The notes under the pieces were generated by a model. That model worked only from the letters and a program-made list of their open reading frames with translations. It did not search any database and had not been told where the DNA came from. A DNA stretch of 64,000 nucleotides, from contig NC_087068.1 of NCBI RefSeq assembly GCF_963678635.1, forward strand, positions 15,692,027-15,756,026, read 5' to 3'. Origin of the DNA: Symsagittifera roscoffensis. Taxonomy: Eukaryota; Xenacoelomorpha; Acoela; Convolutidae. The translations under genes were made by a program, and so were the position numbers. This document shows, piece after piece, positions 55,431 through 64,000 of the stretch; position 1 is the stretch's first letter, and each line of letters begins with the position of its first letter.

Positions 55431-58400
55431 AACACAAGAAACCGAAAAAAATTGGAATGATAGTGTGGCAGTTAAAAAATATGATATTATCCGACCAAGC
55501 ATGAATTGATAACGTGTGTTTCTTTGTTGGTATTATTATAAGTCTATGAACGCAGTGAAGACAGTTATAAAAATCACGGGAAGTTTTTTTCAATGTGCAA
55601 TTTGGTGTAATTATTACGATACAAAACTGTAAACAATATTGCTCGTATATCAGGGCAAAGCCTGAAGGTTCTGACTGTCCCTTGTGGTAATGCGGTTGAA
55701 GTGACCTTGATATTATAAATTGTCACACTGCTACTATTATTTTCAAGGCCACTTAGTGCCAACTTGAAAGAGCATGACTGCATGTTCAGTCAGTCATACA
55801 GAGCAATGGAATTAAGTCAGTAGATTAAGCCAATGTGTTTGTTCCTTTCTTATAAAATGTGCGAGCTGCGACTTAATTTTATTAAGAGTAATGAACGTAG
55901 TGAAGACTCTTATATAGTTTTTTCTGATTTTTTTTCAGAAAAAGTTTGAAAATGCTCTTAACTACAGATGTGCAATCATACATATCAATAAGGTATTTAT
56001 GCACTTTCTGATTTATTTGAAGCGGAATTTAATTTTTAGATTTTCCGGTTAAACAAAAAATTACCTATAGATCCAGATTTATCAATTCAATGAGGGTTAA
56101 TATATTTTTACTTCGAGTTTTTTTCAGAAACAAGATAGTTTGTTTTTGTTTCCTTGCGTTCATTGACTTTTTTCCACCTGCCTGTATGTTTTAATAGTCA
56201 ACGTGAAAAAAGTCTATTTTCGTACATTCAGTTACTCCGGGAGTTGAATTTTGCACACATTGATTTTTGAATAATAGTTGGTATTTCTGTAAGTGACCAT
56301 ATCTGTCTATCGTGTTTTAGGCGAAGGTCTCATCATTTATTCTTTAATTGCCTTTTAGCTTAAAGTTCGCAACTTTTGGAGTATTTGAGAAAAGACTCCT
56401 AACTATTAAGTTCGAATGCATTAGGGTGAGGTTCAAGGGTTCAAGATTCATAAAATTAAAGATTGTGAAAGGAGATAACTGATTTCTGAGATAATCCACT
56501 ACGTTTTTTTATCTTAGCTTTAGAGAGTGGTCTTTCCGCGCAGTTTTAAAGGGCCTACTCAGGTAGACACACAGTCAGCGGCAGATTGAAATAAGAAAGG
56601 ATATTTTGAAGTTGTCTATCAGAGAGTGGTGATTTATGCAGTCAGGGACTTTTGATATATCTAGCTTTGCTATTTCAGTTAGTTATGTAACCCGCTCGTG
56701 GTCGCCAGAGCTACTCCTAAGCTGGTATATCTATGACTTTTTCTGCAGCGAGTATAAGACGCAACGAAGCCAAAATAACTTCCATGAAAAAATCGGAAAA
56801 TAACATGACCCACTTTCTATAAAATTACAAAAATTATATATAAGTGAAATGCTGCTTAAAATCAATCAGCAACAAAGTTTAGAAACTATTGATGATAAAA
56901 AGTATTAAAGTATAAAAAAGGACAAAAATTGAGCAAACTTTTGGTCATACAAAAAATATACCAGGAGTTTTTATTTGTAACGCAGACGAAGCGGAGCTTC
57001 AGTTCCCTTGCGAACACTCATGACCCAAATGTATACATTGCCAGCTTCAAAGTATACAAAAAGCAACAATCTTGAAAATTGTTCAATTAAACAACATGCT
57101 AGACCAAACAAGATTATTCAACAAATTTCTGTTGACAGCAAAAAAACTATCAAAACTTTTCAAAACAAATTGATTCTGGAAAACATGACAAAAATCTCAA
57201 AAACTAGAAACTTAGTCAACAAGACAGTTGGAAAATAGTCAATGAACGCATGTAATAAAAAAACGTTTGATTTTCAAATTATAAAAATATATCGCCTTAA
57301 AACTCTTTTGAATTTCTAGAATGATTGATAATTGACAGTTTTCGATTAAAGGTCAAGTTTTTTCTCCACTGGGACATCTGAAAATGAAAATCCACTTTCA
57401 AAATTAAAATCGATCACGTCTTTCGTGACCTTTACTTTTTTGCTGTTCGATAGCTGAGCTTACTTTCATTTTAACAAAGGAAAAAAAAATTTTTAGAAAA
57501 AATTAAAGTTGAAAAGAAATCAAAATTCAAACCGCGAAAAATCAAATTTGAAAGTGAACAAAATTTAAGAAAAAAATCATCGCGCCCTATAGAACTGCGC
57601 GCTCTTCAAAAATCATCGCGCCCTATTAAAAAACTCATTACAAACATTAGAATTGTTTTCCAATTTTAGGCATTATGTCAGCACTTCAAAATCTGGATGA
57701 AAAAATAAATTAAGATTATTGCAAGGGTAAAATTAAACGGAAACCCCGTTATGTCAATGAAATAAAAAAAAAACCACGTTAAAAATGAACAGAAAAATCT
57801 AAAAATTTTAAGCAAAGCTCCGACCACATTCATAGAAAACTGCAAAAAAAAAGTTTTTTTTCTTCAATTAGTGTGATTTTTTGTGCATGGTGTGCTAAAA
57901 CAACTATTAAAACGCAAATTAAGTTAGCGAATCGACAAAATTTATCTTTAAACAAAGACTTACAAATTAATACAGAGGCGAAGCTAAGCTTCGCACCACT
58001 TGTATTAAAGAAGGCCAAGAATCGTTAAACACTTCTTGAATTAAAAAAAAAACGCCACAAAACAACACCCAGAAATTTCATATGTATTCTCAAAATGGCA
58101 CTTATTTTGATGAAAATTTTAGGCGGAACACAACAGCCAGCATTGAACTATCATAAAAATTTACCAAGCGGTAAATATGCAGACAAAACCAGGATAAATG
58201 GTCATAAATAACCCAAACGTGGGATTGTTGTCGAAAAATCGCAATTAAAAAAAAATATGCAGAGCGAGAGGAAAACATTCAGTGTTCTAGAAACAAACAG
58301 AAAAAAATAACTAAATTTGTTCTTTTCGACAACAAATTCTAAAAAGTACGAGAAACATTTGAATAAAAATAATTTTTGATCTGATAGCACTTATAGCCTC

Positions 58401-58723
58401 CTAGAACTTCGTCTCTTGCTTAGAGAAAATAGCGTTCTACAAATATATATATAGGCTAAAAAGCACTTAAAACAAAAAAAATCAATTAACAAAACAATTT
58501 ATTTAAAAAATACCAAAAAAAAGCAAATACACTTATGACTTCACTATTCTGCGCCATGAAAATAAGATAAAAACAGCAGGCCGCTCAAGAAAAATGCAGT
58601 AGAACTTCATTACCAATGAAGCGCTAAAACTAGTTCTCCTTTTAGGAAATTTAAAAATTCTTAGCCTAAATGACCGATTTTTATATGTAACGAACGATAC
58701 TCACCCACTCGGAATAAGACTTA

Positions 58724-58945
58724 AACTCAAAAATTTCAAACCGGTTTTCCCCCGACACTGAGACAATCATTTCAAAACTTGTAAAAATCATTCGAATCAT
58801 GACTGAAAAAACTTTAATATGATATATCAAGTTCTCATTCTGATGATTACTTGTGGCAACTAATTTTGCGTACAAAACAAAAAAACTAAACCACACACCA
58901 AAATACAAATTTCCTTCCCATTTTCAATAGTCGGAACAAGAAATT
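58724..58945 (+). repeat. Dispersed repeat family B, copy 5
   Basis: ATTTCAAACCGGTTTTCCCC, the ATCATTCGAATCATGACTG block, TTTAATATGATATATCAAG, TTTTGCGTACAAAAC and CCATTTTCAATAGTCGGAAC, in the family order. Confidence 0.65.
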
Positions 58946-59530
58946 AAAATCACGCTTTGCGAAGCTTGTAATGAGAGAATAAGCCAACCTTTTTAGACTT
59001 TCCACAAAGAAGAAAAATCTATCATTCTTTGTTTTTAAGTAGTGGTGGCTGAAGAAAATAAATTACATTAGCATTGCACCCATCGACAAAAATCAGAAAA
59101 AAAAACAAAAAGCTGCGGCAATTATGCTGACAAAATTTAGGTAGACGACCTCTAAGCCGAAAACTTCATAATTATCAGACAGATTTTTATCGACCACTTC
59201 AAGTTTTATACTTCTGCCTTTCTGTACACTATCCGAGCGTGTCTAAAACCCAACAACTGAATTAAAGCAAGAAAGTTCCAGAAACATGGCCAGCCGTTCA
59301 GATTCTTTTTGTCGAACGGAGGAAAAAAGTTACAGAGGTAATTCTTGCCTTCTTTCGCTTTGGCCTGCATAATCTATCACTGATCAGCATTAAACTTCGA
59401 ATTGATGAACACTAAATTATTTTTGAATAGAAAATTCAAGACAAATGATATGAAAGGAAGCTAAGCTAATTGAAATATTTTCAAAAAAGATAAGGAAATT
59501 TGAAATATTTAAGCTCAAAGATACTATCAT

Positions 59531-62500
59531 CTACAAATTAAGATCTCTATCATTCGACATGGATTTTATATTAGGTCTCAGCGCACCATCAGATGACAAA
59601 ACGAGTTTTGGGGGAAGCGCAGTGGCGGGGTTGAAAATAGCACTTGGTTTGCTACCAGCCGGTGGTGGTCCGAGTAAACTCATACTTCTCGCATAGCTTA
59701 TCTGAGCCATCGACTTGGATCCGTGGTTGCCTAATCCAACAGTCGGCTGTGGATAAGACTGGTAGACAAAGTTTGATTTCTGGGACGTCTCAAGGTTGAA
59801 ACTACCTCTATTAGGCATAACTAGGTTGTTTTGAATAGGAGGGGACGAACTGCTAGTTGCGGAATGTTTTACTGGAATCTGTTTGTTAGTAGCAAATGAG
59901 GGAGTCGCTGGGATCCTCATCGTCCTGTCATCGACTCTTGAAGTCGATTTCGACCTTGAACTGGACGAAGAAGCCGAACTTAATGAGTCCCGTGACGTCG
60001 AATTCAGCTGCGTCACTGCAGCCAGTTTGGATCCAGGACTGGAACTGGAAGCTACAGACATCCTTTCGAACTGCAACTCATTTGGACTTGGGACTGCACA
60101 TTGGAGGGGATTTCGGAATGTCTGATGATGATAGGGACCCACGAATGATATGCGAGGCGATGTATCTTCTATTTGAACGTTTAGAACCAAATCAGCGTTT
60201 GATTTTGACATGTTCTTCTTACTTACATCATTTACATTATTCTTCTTACAAGGATCCGACATTATGCTATCACCGTCCGACGACACGATATCGTAGTGAT
60301 TTTTTGAGACTTCTTGCGATCTGATTGAAATATTGTCCGAAAACGTTGAAGTAGTTTCTTCACTTTTTTGGTTGTCCACAGAAGCTTTTGGCAGAGGAGC
60401 CGGCGTTGGCATCGATTCTACTTCAGATTCATAATCATCCGGCTCACACTCAACCGACATGTTACGAAGCAGTTCTTCATCCGATATGACTGATAGGTTT
60501 TTGATATACTGCTCAACCCTTTTGCACATGAGAATTTCTTCGTAAATTCGCTTCGGGTTATTGCTTCCCAGAAGTAATGATTTTCGCGACTTGTGGAGAA
60601 TTCCGTTTCTTTGAGCCATAGGTGCTTGCATGCTAACATCGGTTACAGATCTTGAATTTTCTCTCTCGTGACTTGTTAGTCCGTTCTGCTCTGCATTAGC
60701 AATTACTTTACTTGGTTTCGTAACTAAAGACTTCAAAAAATCTCGATCCGGATTGGACGAAATGGACGTATAAAAGCATTTGATTTCTTTGCTAATCAGT
60801 CTAAGCTTTTCAAAATTAATCAGATCATCAATTTTAGATTCGTTTCCCAAATGGAAAACGGTAAGATCTTTGATTAAAATGGGGTATATCGGTATAACAG
60901 GGGTCGAACCTTTGTAAGCAGTAAGTAGGTTTCTATATTTGGCCATGTTACGTGAAGGGTCTAAGACTTCGTCTAGGACTGACTTTAATTTTGCTTCTCT
61001 TGAAGGGACTTTCTCTAAAGTAAAGTCTAGTCTTGAAACACAGTTATGTCCTAACCCACTCAAAATTGCAAACATTGAGTTGAAATTTCGCAATTCTCGG
61101 CAGAACTTTGCTATTTTTATAAACTGTTTCACCACTTTAGCCCGTTTACTAAGACTTTTTTCACTGCATATTGTGTGAATAACCCAGAACATTTCTTTGT
61201 TAGACAAATCTGTAAAATCATCAATTGTGGTGTAGCTTTGATACTTCAGATCTTTCGGGGGTAGCTTCCATAGCATTTCTACATATTGATGCGGCAATAT
61301 TTTCTGTACAACGGCTAAGTCTCGCAACGTCAATTGTATTGCAAGTTCTAGAGGTTTAAGCTCTAAAAATTGTACTTTCGCCTCTTTTTGAAGCTCAGAT
61401 ATTGATTCTTGAGGCAGTAATCTTTCGGATAAATTTACAGGTTTAACATAAAATCTACTAGCAGGTCTGATTCTGTCGATAATATCTTTATGCTGTTCTG
61501 CGAGGCGTGTTTGCTTGACCATTCCTGTAGTCGAAACCTCAACATGGCATAAAACATAATCGTTCGCATTATGTAACTCAAATGCATCCACAGCTTTATT
61601 GACAATATGTCGAATTGATGTCAGCTCTGAAAAACTTAGGTACTTATACTGCTGCTCAGCTGTGTAAATTTTCAGCGCGAAGTCAGAAGCCTCGTCAATT
61701 TTTATGGAACCGTTCAAATTTGAAACATCAGGATTACTGGTTGAATTATTAAGCATCTTAGTTAATGGGTTTGGAGGAAAGAATGGGAAGCGTCTTTTTA
61801 GCTTAGACCTTTCCAGACGCCTGGAATTTTTTGACTGCTCCGAGGGGTCGCTTCCTTTATTAATAACTGGAACACAGCTTGATTCATTTTTGCCAAGTAA
61901 ATCTCGCGATCCAGTTAAAAAACCAGAAGTTTTTCCTCCGTCAATCGAATCACTTGGATGTGAGTTTTGCTTACTTGTGCTTCGTTTCATTCCCAAAACA
62001 TGATGCTTGACTGTTAACCAACAATATTCCTGTGAAGCAATAATACTTATCGCCTCTTTGAATGAAAGGTTCTCGACGTTTTTGTTATTAACTGCAATCA
62101 CGTGATCCCCTACTTTCAGACCTTCGACCTTTTGTTTGAACGTTTTGATGTACGCTCCTTTGCCGCCGAACGGAGTCATAAGATTAAATGGTAGTTCGTC
62201 CCGCCTCATAACTGAATCAAGCTCGACTTTTCTCATTTTCCCCTTTTTACCGCATATTTTGACCAAATTTGAACCCTCTTTTGTTTTACCTTCTGTTTGC
62301 AGTTTGTCGTAGAATTTTTCTAGAAAGAAACTTAGACTTGAACTGGCTTCGAAATCAATGTAATGGTTAGCTACCCAGCAGAAAACAACTCGAACGATTC
62401 GATCTCGCATGCATGTTGAACTCTGATCATTAAACCACTTTTCAAGTTTCTCAGACACGTACGTTGGATCTTTAATAAAAGTCCTGTAAGTCAATAAGAA

Positions 62501-63946
62501 GTCTTCGACATAAGACGTTTCTGAGGCCGAGTGATCTTCAACTAAATGGGATACCAGTCTAGTAGGTTCCCCCATTTTCACAACTAAATTTTCGACTTCG
62601 ATCTTGTAATTTGTCAAATCACGTGCTTCTGTTACTAACACAGGTCTGTTACTTCCATCGCACAAAATTCTTTCATACTGACTATGTTTCTGGACCACTT
62701 CAAAGAAATCTTTCTCTGGAATTGCGACAAACTGGCAATCACGCTCTAACGTTACCATAGTTCCCATGTGAAATTGAGGAGTCGGTTGTTTTCTATCCAG
62801 CCCAAAAAACTGACCCGTAGTGAAGACTTTTCTAGACCCATCTTCTTTTATATTAACACACTGACCGTTAATCACAACACACCACGAGTCCAACTTCTCC
62901 CCGCTTGCCAAAATGACTTTATTTTTGTCCTCAACGTGTGCATATTTCATAACATATGAAAAGTCTAATCTCATTTCGAAACTCATGCTAGAAAAGGCAC
63001 TGAAATGCTGTAAAAAATCAGCAAGAAGTTTCACGTCATCAAAACTTCGGTCAACAGGAGACTTTTTAAGGATCTTCAGTTCGTCAAAACATGCGTCGTA
63101 ATAATGAATCTCAGCGTATAATTCCTCTTCAGGCGGCGAGCAATAATACACAGGCTCCATGGGTTTACTCACATGACTATATACATGGTAGTCGTCTAAT
63201 TTCGGGTTCGATCCCAGAGACTCGCCATCTGATGTTTGAAAAGAGCTGCCATTTGATGACATTGAAAGTCTGTTGTTGTATGAATTTGGCCTGGGTCTAT
63301 GTGGTGGCAAAGGTGGTTTGTTTCTAGGCGTAACTAGCTCCAAGTTTAGATAAGCACCTGCGTTACAGGCTTTAGCTTGTTCGTACACACCTTGCGAATG
63401 ATTTTGCGAGAGCTGACTGGCTATAGATTCTGAGCCAATTTTGCTGGCGTACACTTGTGATTGAGATAGGTACGAGTATTGATGACTTGAAGCTGGGGCT
63501 GCATACCCTTTAGCCCTGATCTTTGAGGCAACCGTTTCCGCGCTAGTATATGGGCAGATATTTTTATTCGGAAAATCGATGACAATAAATTCTGAGAACT
63601 CAAGAGCATAACAAGCGTACCCTCTACGTCCATCTTCTGTAACTTCAGTTCCAAAAGAGTCATTGGGTTTGAACGTCTGGAAACCTTCCGGTGTCTGGAC
63701 GTAAACAGTTCCACTTAGCAGAATGAACCAGCAAGTTGCCACATCTTTAGCGTTGTACACATTCGTGCCCTGGTCACGGTAATCGTAATACACTGTCCTA
63801 CTCAGAGCATTCAGCGCAGCGTGACTCACATTTCGAACTGGCTGTAAAGTTTGCAGACAGTAGCAAATGTAGCGCAGCTCCAAATCTGTTCTTTGAGCAG
63901 GTCGAGTCTTGAGAAACTGCACAAACTGCTGGTCAATAACTGCCAT
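59531..63946 (-). CDS. RAPGEF6: PDZ-GEF (RAPGEF2/6-type) Rap guanine-nucleotide exchange factor, intronless
   Basis: A single 1471-residue frame from ATG 63946; an in-frame TAG at 63995-63997 precedes it. Domains in order: first cyclic-nucleotide-type domain (about 32-130: ATCWFILLSGTVYV, DSFGTE); second (about 290-430: LDSWCVVINGQCVNI, CQFVAIPEKDF); RasGEF N-terminal REM (about 445-560: LVSHLVEDHS, VEDFLLTYRTFI, EKWFND, RVVFCWVANHYIDFE); PDZ (about 590-650: GKGAYIKTFKQ, LKVGDHVIAVNN); Ras-association (about 750-835); catalytic CDC25 domain (about 855-1070: ELAIQLTLRDL, NFNSMFAILSGL, DPSRNMAKYRNLL, INFEKLRLISKEI); then a ~400-residue Ser-rich tail. In the family it activates Rap1/Rap2 at membranes and junctions. 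Neither nucleotide domain keeps the FGE...RxA cAMP pocket, matching PDZ-GEFs that do not respond to cAMP. Having two such domains fits RAPGEF6 better than RAPGEF2. Lack of introns is odd and suggests intron loss or a retrocopy that stayed intact. Confidence 0.93.
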   Translation of the reverse strand: MAVIDQQFVQFLKTRPAQRTDLELRYICYCLQTLQPVRNVSHAALNALSRTVYYDYRDQGTNVYNAKDVATCWFILLSGTVYVQTPEGFQTFKPNDSFGTEVTEDGRRGYACYALEFSEFIVIDFPNKNICPYTSAETVASKIRAKGYAAPASSHQYSYLSQSQVYASKIGSESIASQLSQNHSQGVYEQAKACNAGAYLNLELVTPRNKPPLPPHRPRPNSYNNRLSMSSNGSSFQTSDGESLGSNPKLDDYHVYSHVSKPMEPVYYCSPPEEELYAEIHYYDACFDELKILKKSPVDRSFDDVKLLADFLQHFSAFSSMSFEMRLDFSYVMKYAHVEDKNKVILASGEKLDSWCVVINGQCVNIKEDGSRKVFTTGQFFGLDRKQPTPQFHMGTMVTLERDCQFVAIPEKDFFEVVQKHSQYERILCDGSNRPVLVTEARDLTNYKIEVENLVVKMGEPTRLVSHLVEDHSASETSYVEDFLLTYRTFIKDPTYVSEKLEKWFNDQSSTCMRDRIVRVVFCWVANHYIDFEASSSLSFFLEKFYDKLQTEGKTKEGSNLVKICGKKGKMRKVELDSVMRRDELPFNLMTPFGGKGAYIKTFKQKVEGLKVGDHVIAVNNKNVENLSFKEAISIIASQEYCWLTVKHHVLGMKRSTSKQNSHPSDSIDGGKTSGFLTGSRDLLGKNESSCVPVINKGSDPSEQSKNSRRLERSKLKRRFPFFPPNPLTKMLNNSTSNPDVSNLNGSIKIDEASDFALKIYTAEQQYKYLSFSELTSIRHIVNKAVDAFELHNANDYVLCHVEVSTTGMVKQTRLAEQHKDIIDRIRPASRFYVKPVNLSERLLPQESISELQKEAKVQFLELKPLELAIQLTLRDLAVVQKILPHQYVEMLWKLPPKDLKYQSYTTIDDFTDLSNKEMFWVIHTICSEKSLSKRAKVVKQFIKIAKFCRELRNFNSMFAILSGLGHNCVSRLDFTLEKVPSREAKLKSVLDEVLDPSRNMAKYRNLLTAYKGSTPVIPIYPILIKDLTVFHLGNESKIDDLINFEKLRLISKEIKCFYTSISSNPDRDFLKSLVTKPSKVIANAEQNGLTSHERENSRSVTDVSMQAPMAQRNGILHKSRKSLLLGSNNPKRIYEEILMCKRVEQYIKNLSVISDEELLRNMSVECEPDDYESEVESMPTPAPLPKASVDNQKSEETTSTFSDNISIRSQEVSKNHYDIVSSDGDSIMSDPCKKNNVNDVSKKNMSKSNADLVLNVQIEDTSPRISFVGPYHHQTFRNPLQCAVPSPNELQFERMSVASSSSPGSKLAAVTQLNSTSRDSLSSASSSSSRSKSTSRVDDRTMRIPATPSFATNKQIPVKHSATSSSSPPIQNNLVMPNRGSFNLETSQKSNFVYQSYPQPTVGLGNHGSKSMAQISYARSMSLLGPPPAGSKPSAIFNPATALPPKLVLSSDGALRPNIKSMSNDRDLNL

Positions 63947-64000
63947 AGTAAAAACAATGGTCGTAAACTGATCAGTACTTTTCACAACAACCAGCTACTT

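Larger units (their letters stand above)
53695..59530. other. Mostly gene-free region
   Basis: It contains a tRNA-derived SINE (54525-54705), a small tandem repeat (55325-55430), paired AGT..GAACG.AGTGAAGAC motifs (55540, 55886), remnants of the S-family head (about 56985 and 57975, GGCGAAGCT..AGCTTCGC) and a family B copy (58724-58945). A direct repeat AAAAATCATCGCGCCCTAT occurs at about 57568 and 57608. A minus frame at 55574-55783 has protein-like composition but no family or clear splice sites. Introns or later exons of the gene starting at 53527 could be hidden here. Confidence 0.4.

Noticed and set aside
55574-55783. Minus-strand 69-codon frame as a gene
   Set aside because: Protein-like in parts, but no splice partner, promoter or family; left as unassigned.
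59883-60324. Plus-strand frames opposite the RapGEF tail
   Set aside because: Antisense shadows of a well-supported coding sequence with low-complexity Ser codons.

Overview
This is a eukaryotic window, almost certainly from an invertebrate animal nuclear genome. It is strongly AT-rich, its genes are split by introns, and it carries a split tRNA-Leu(CAA), non-LTR retrotransposons, tRNA-derived SINEs and many MITEs. The recognisable proteins (a two-cyclic-nucleotide-domain PDZ-GEF, ATAD1/Msp1, ribosomal protein eL24, a two-pore potassium channel exon) are standard animal genes. I cannot name the phylum from the sequence alone. There is one 200-base assembly gap (32464-32663).

Layout. (1) 1-1686: first coding exon of a K2P potassium channel on the minus strand; the rest of the gene lies off the left edge. 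(2) 1.7-11.3 kb: AT-rich intergenic DNA with hAT-like non-autonomous repeats. (3) 11318-27798: a complete six-exon ATAD1 gene on the minus strand, reconstructed here with consistent splice phases (354 aa). One donor is GC-AG. An 11.3 kb third intron has become a landing pad for a CR1/L2/Jockey-like LINE, two long repeat arrays, a SINE and a MULE-like MITE with a 9-bp target duplication. (4) 27.8-36.5 kb: a 700-bp foldback Tc1/mariner-like element, then two tandem copies of a module made of a pyrimidine-rich minisatellite, unique sequence and an intron-containing tRNA-Leu(CAA). Copy 1 contains the gap and a 222-bp hAT-type MITE, and copy 2 preserves the matching empty site. (5) 36.5-42.4 kb: more of the ~150-180-bp tandem-repeat family and other dispersed repeats. 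(6) 42829-44592: a single-exon TPR protein (587 aa) of unknown function. (7) 44.6-50.6 kb: SINE-type repeats, then eL24 (two coding exons). (8) 50.9-53.7 kb: a probable unidentified multi-exon gene, the 3' end of a second LINE family, and the first exon of a secreted protein with a TATA box. (9) 53.7-59.5 kb: mostly gene-free. (10) 59531-63946: a 1471-residue intronless RAPGEF2/6 (PDZ-GEF) gene.

The genes do not form a pathway; they are independent animal genes separated by repeats. The least ordinary material is the repeat biology. There is an element family with a shared head, a degenerate nucleosome-length tandem array inside, and a shared tail ending near a GATA microsatellite. There is also a filled/empty MITE site inside a tRNA-bearing duplication that may be real or may be an unresolved haplotype. 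I found no bacterial, CRISPR or viral system.
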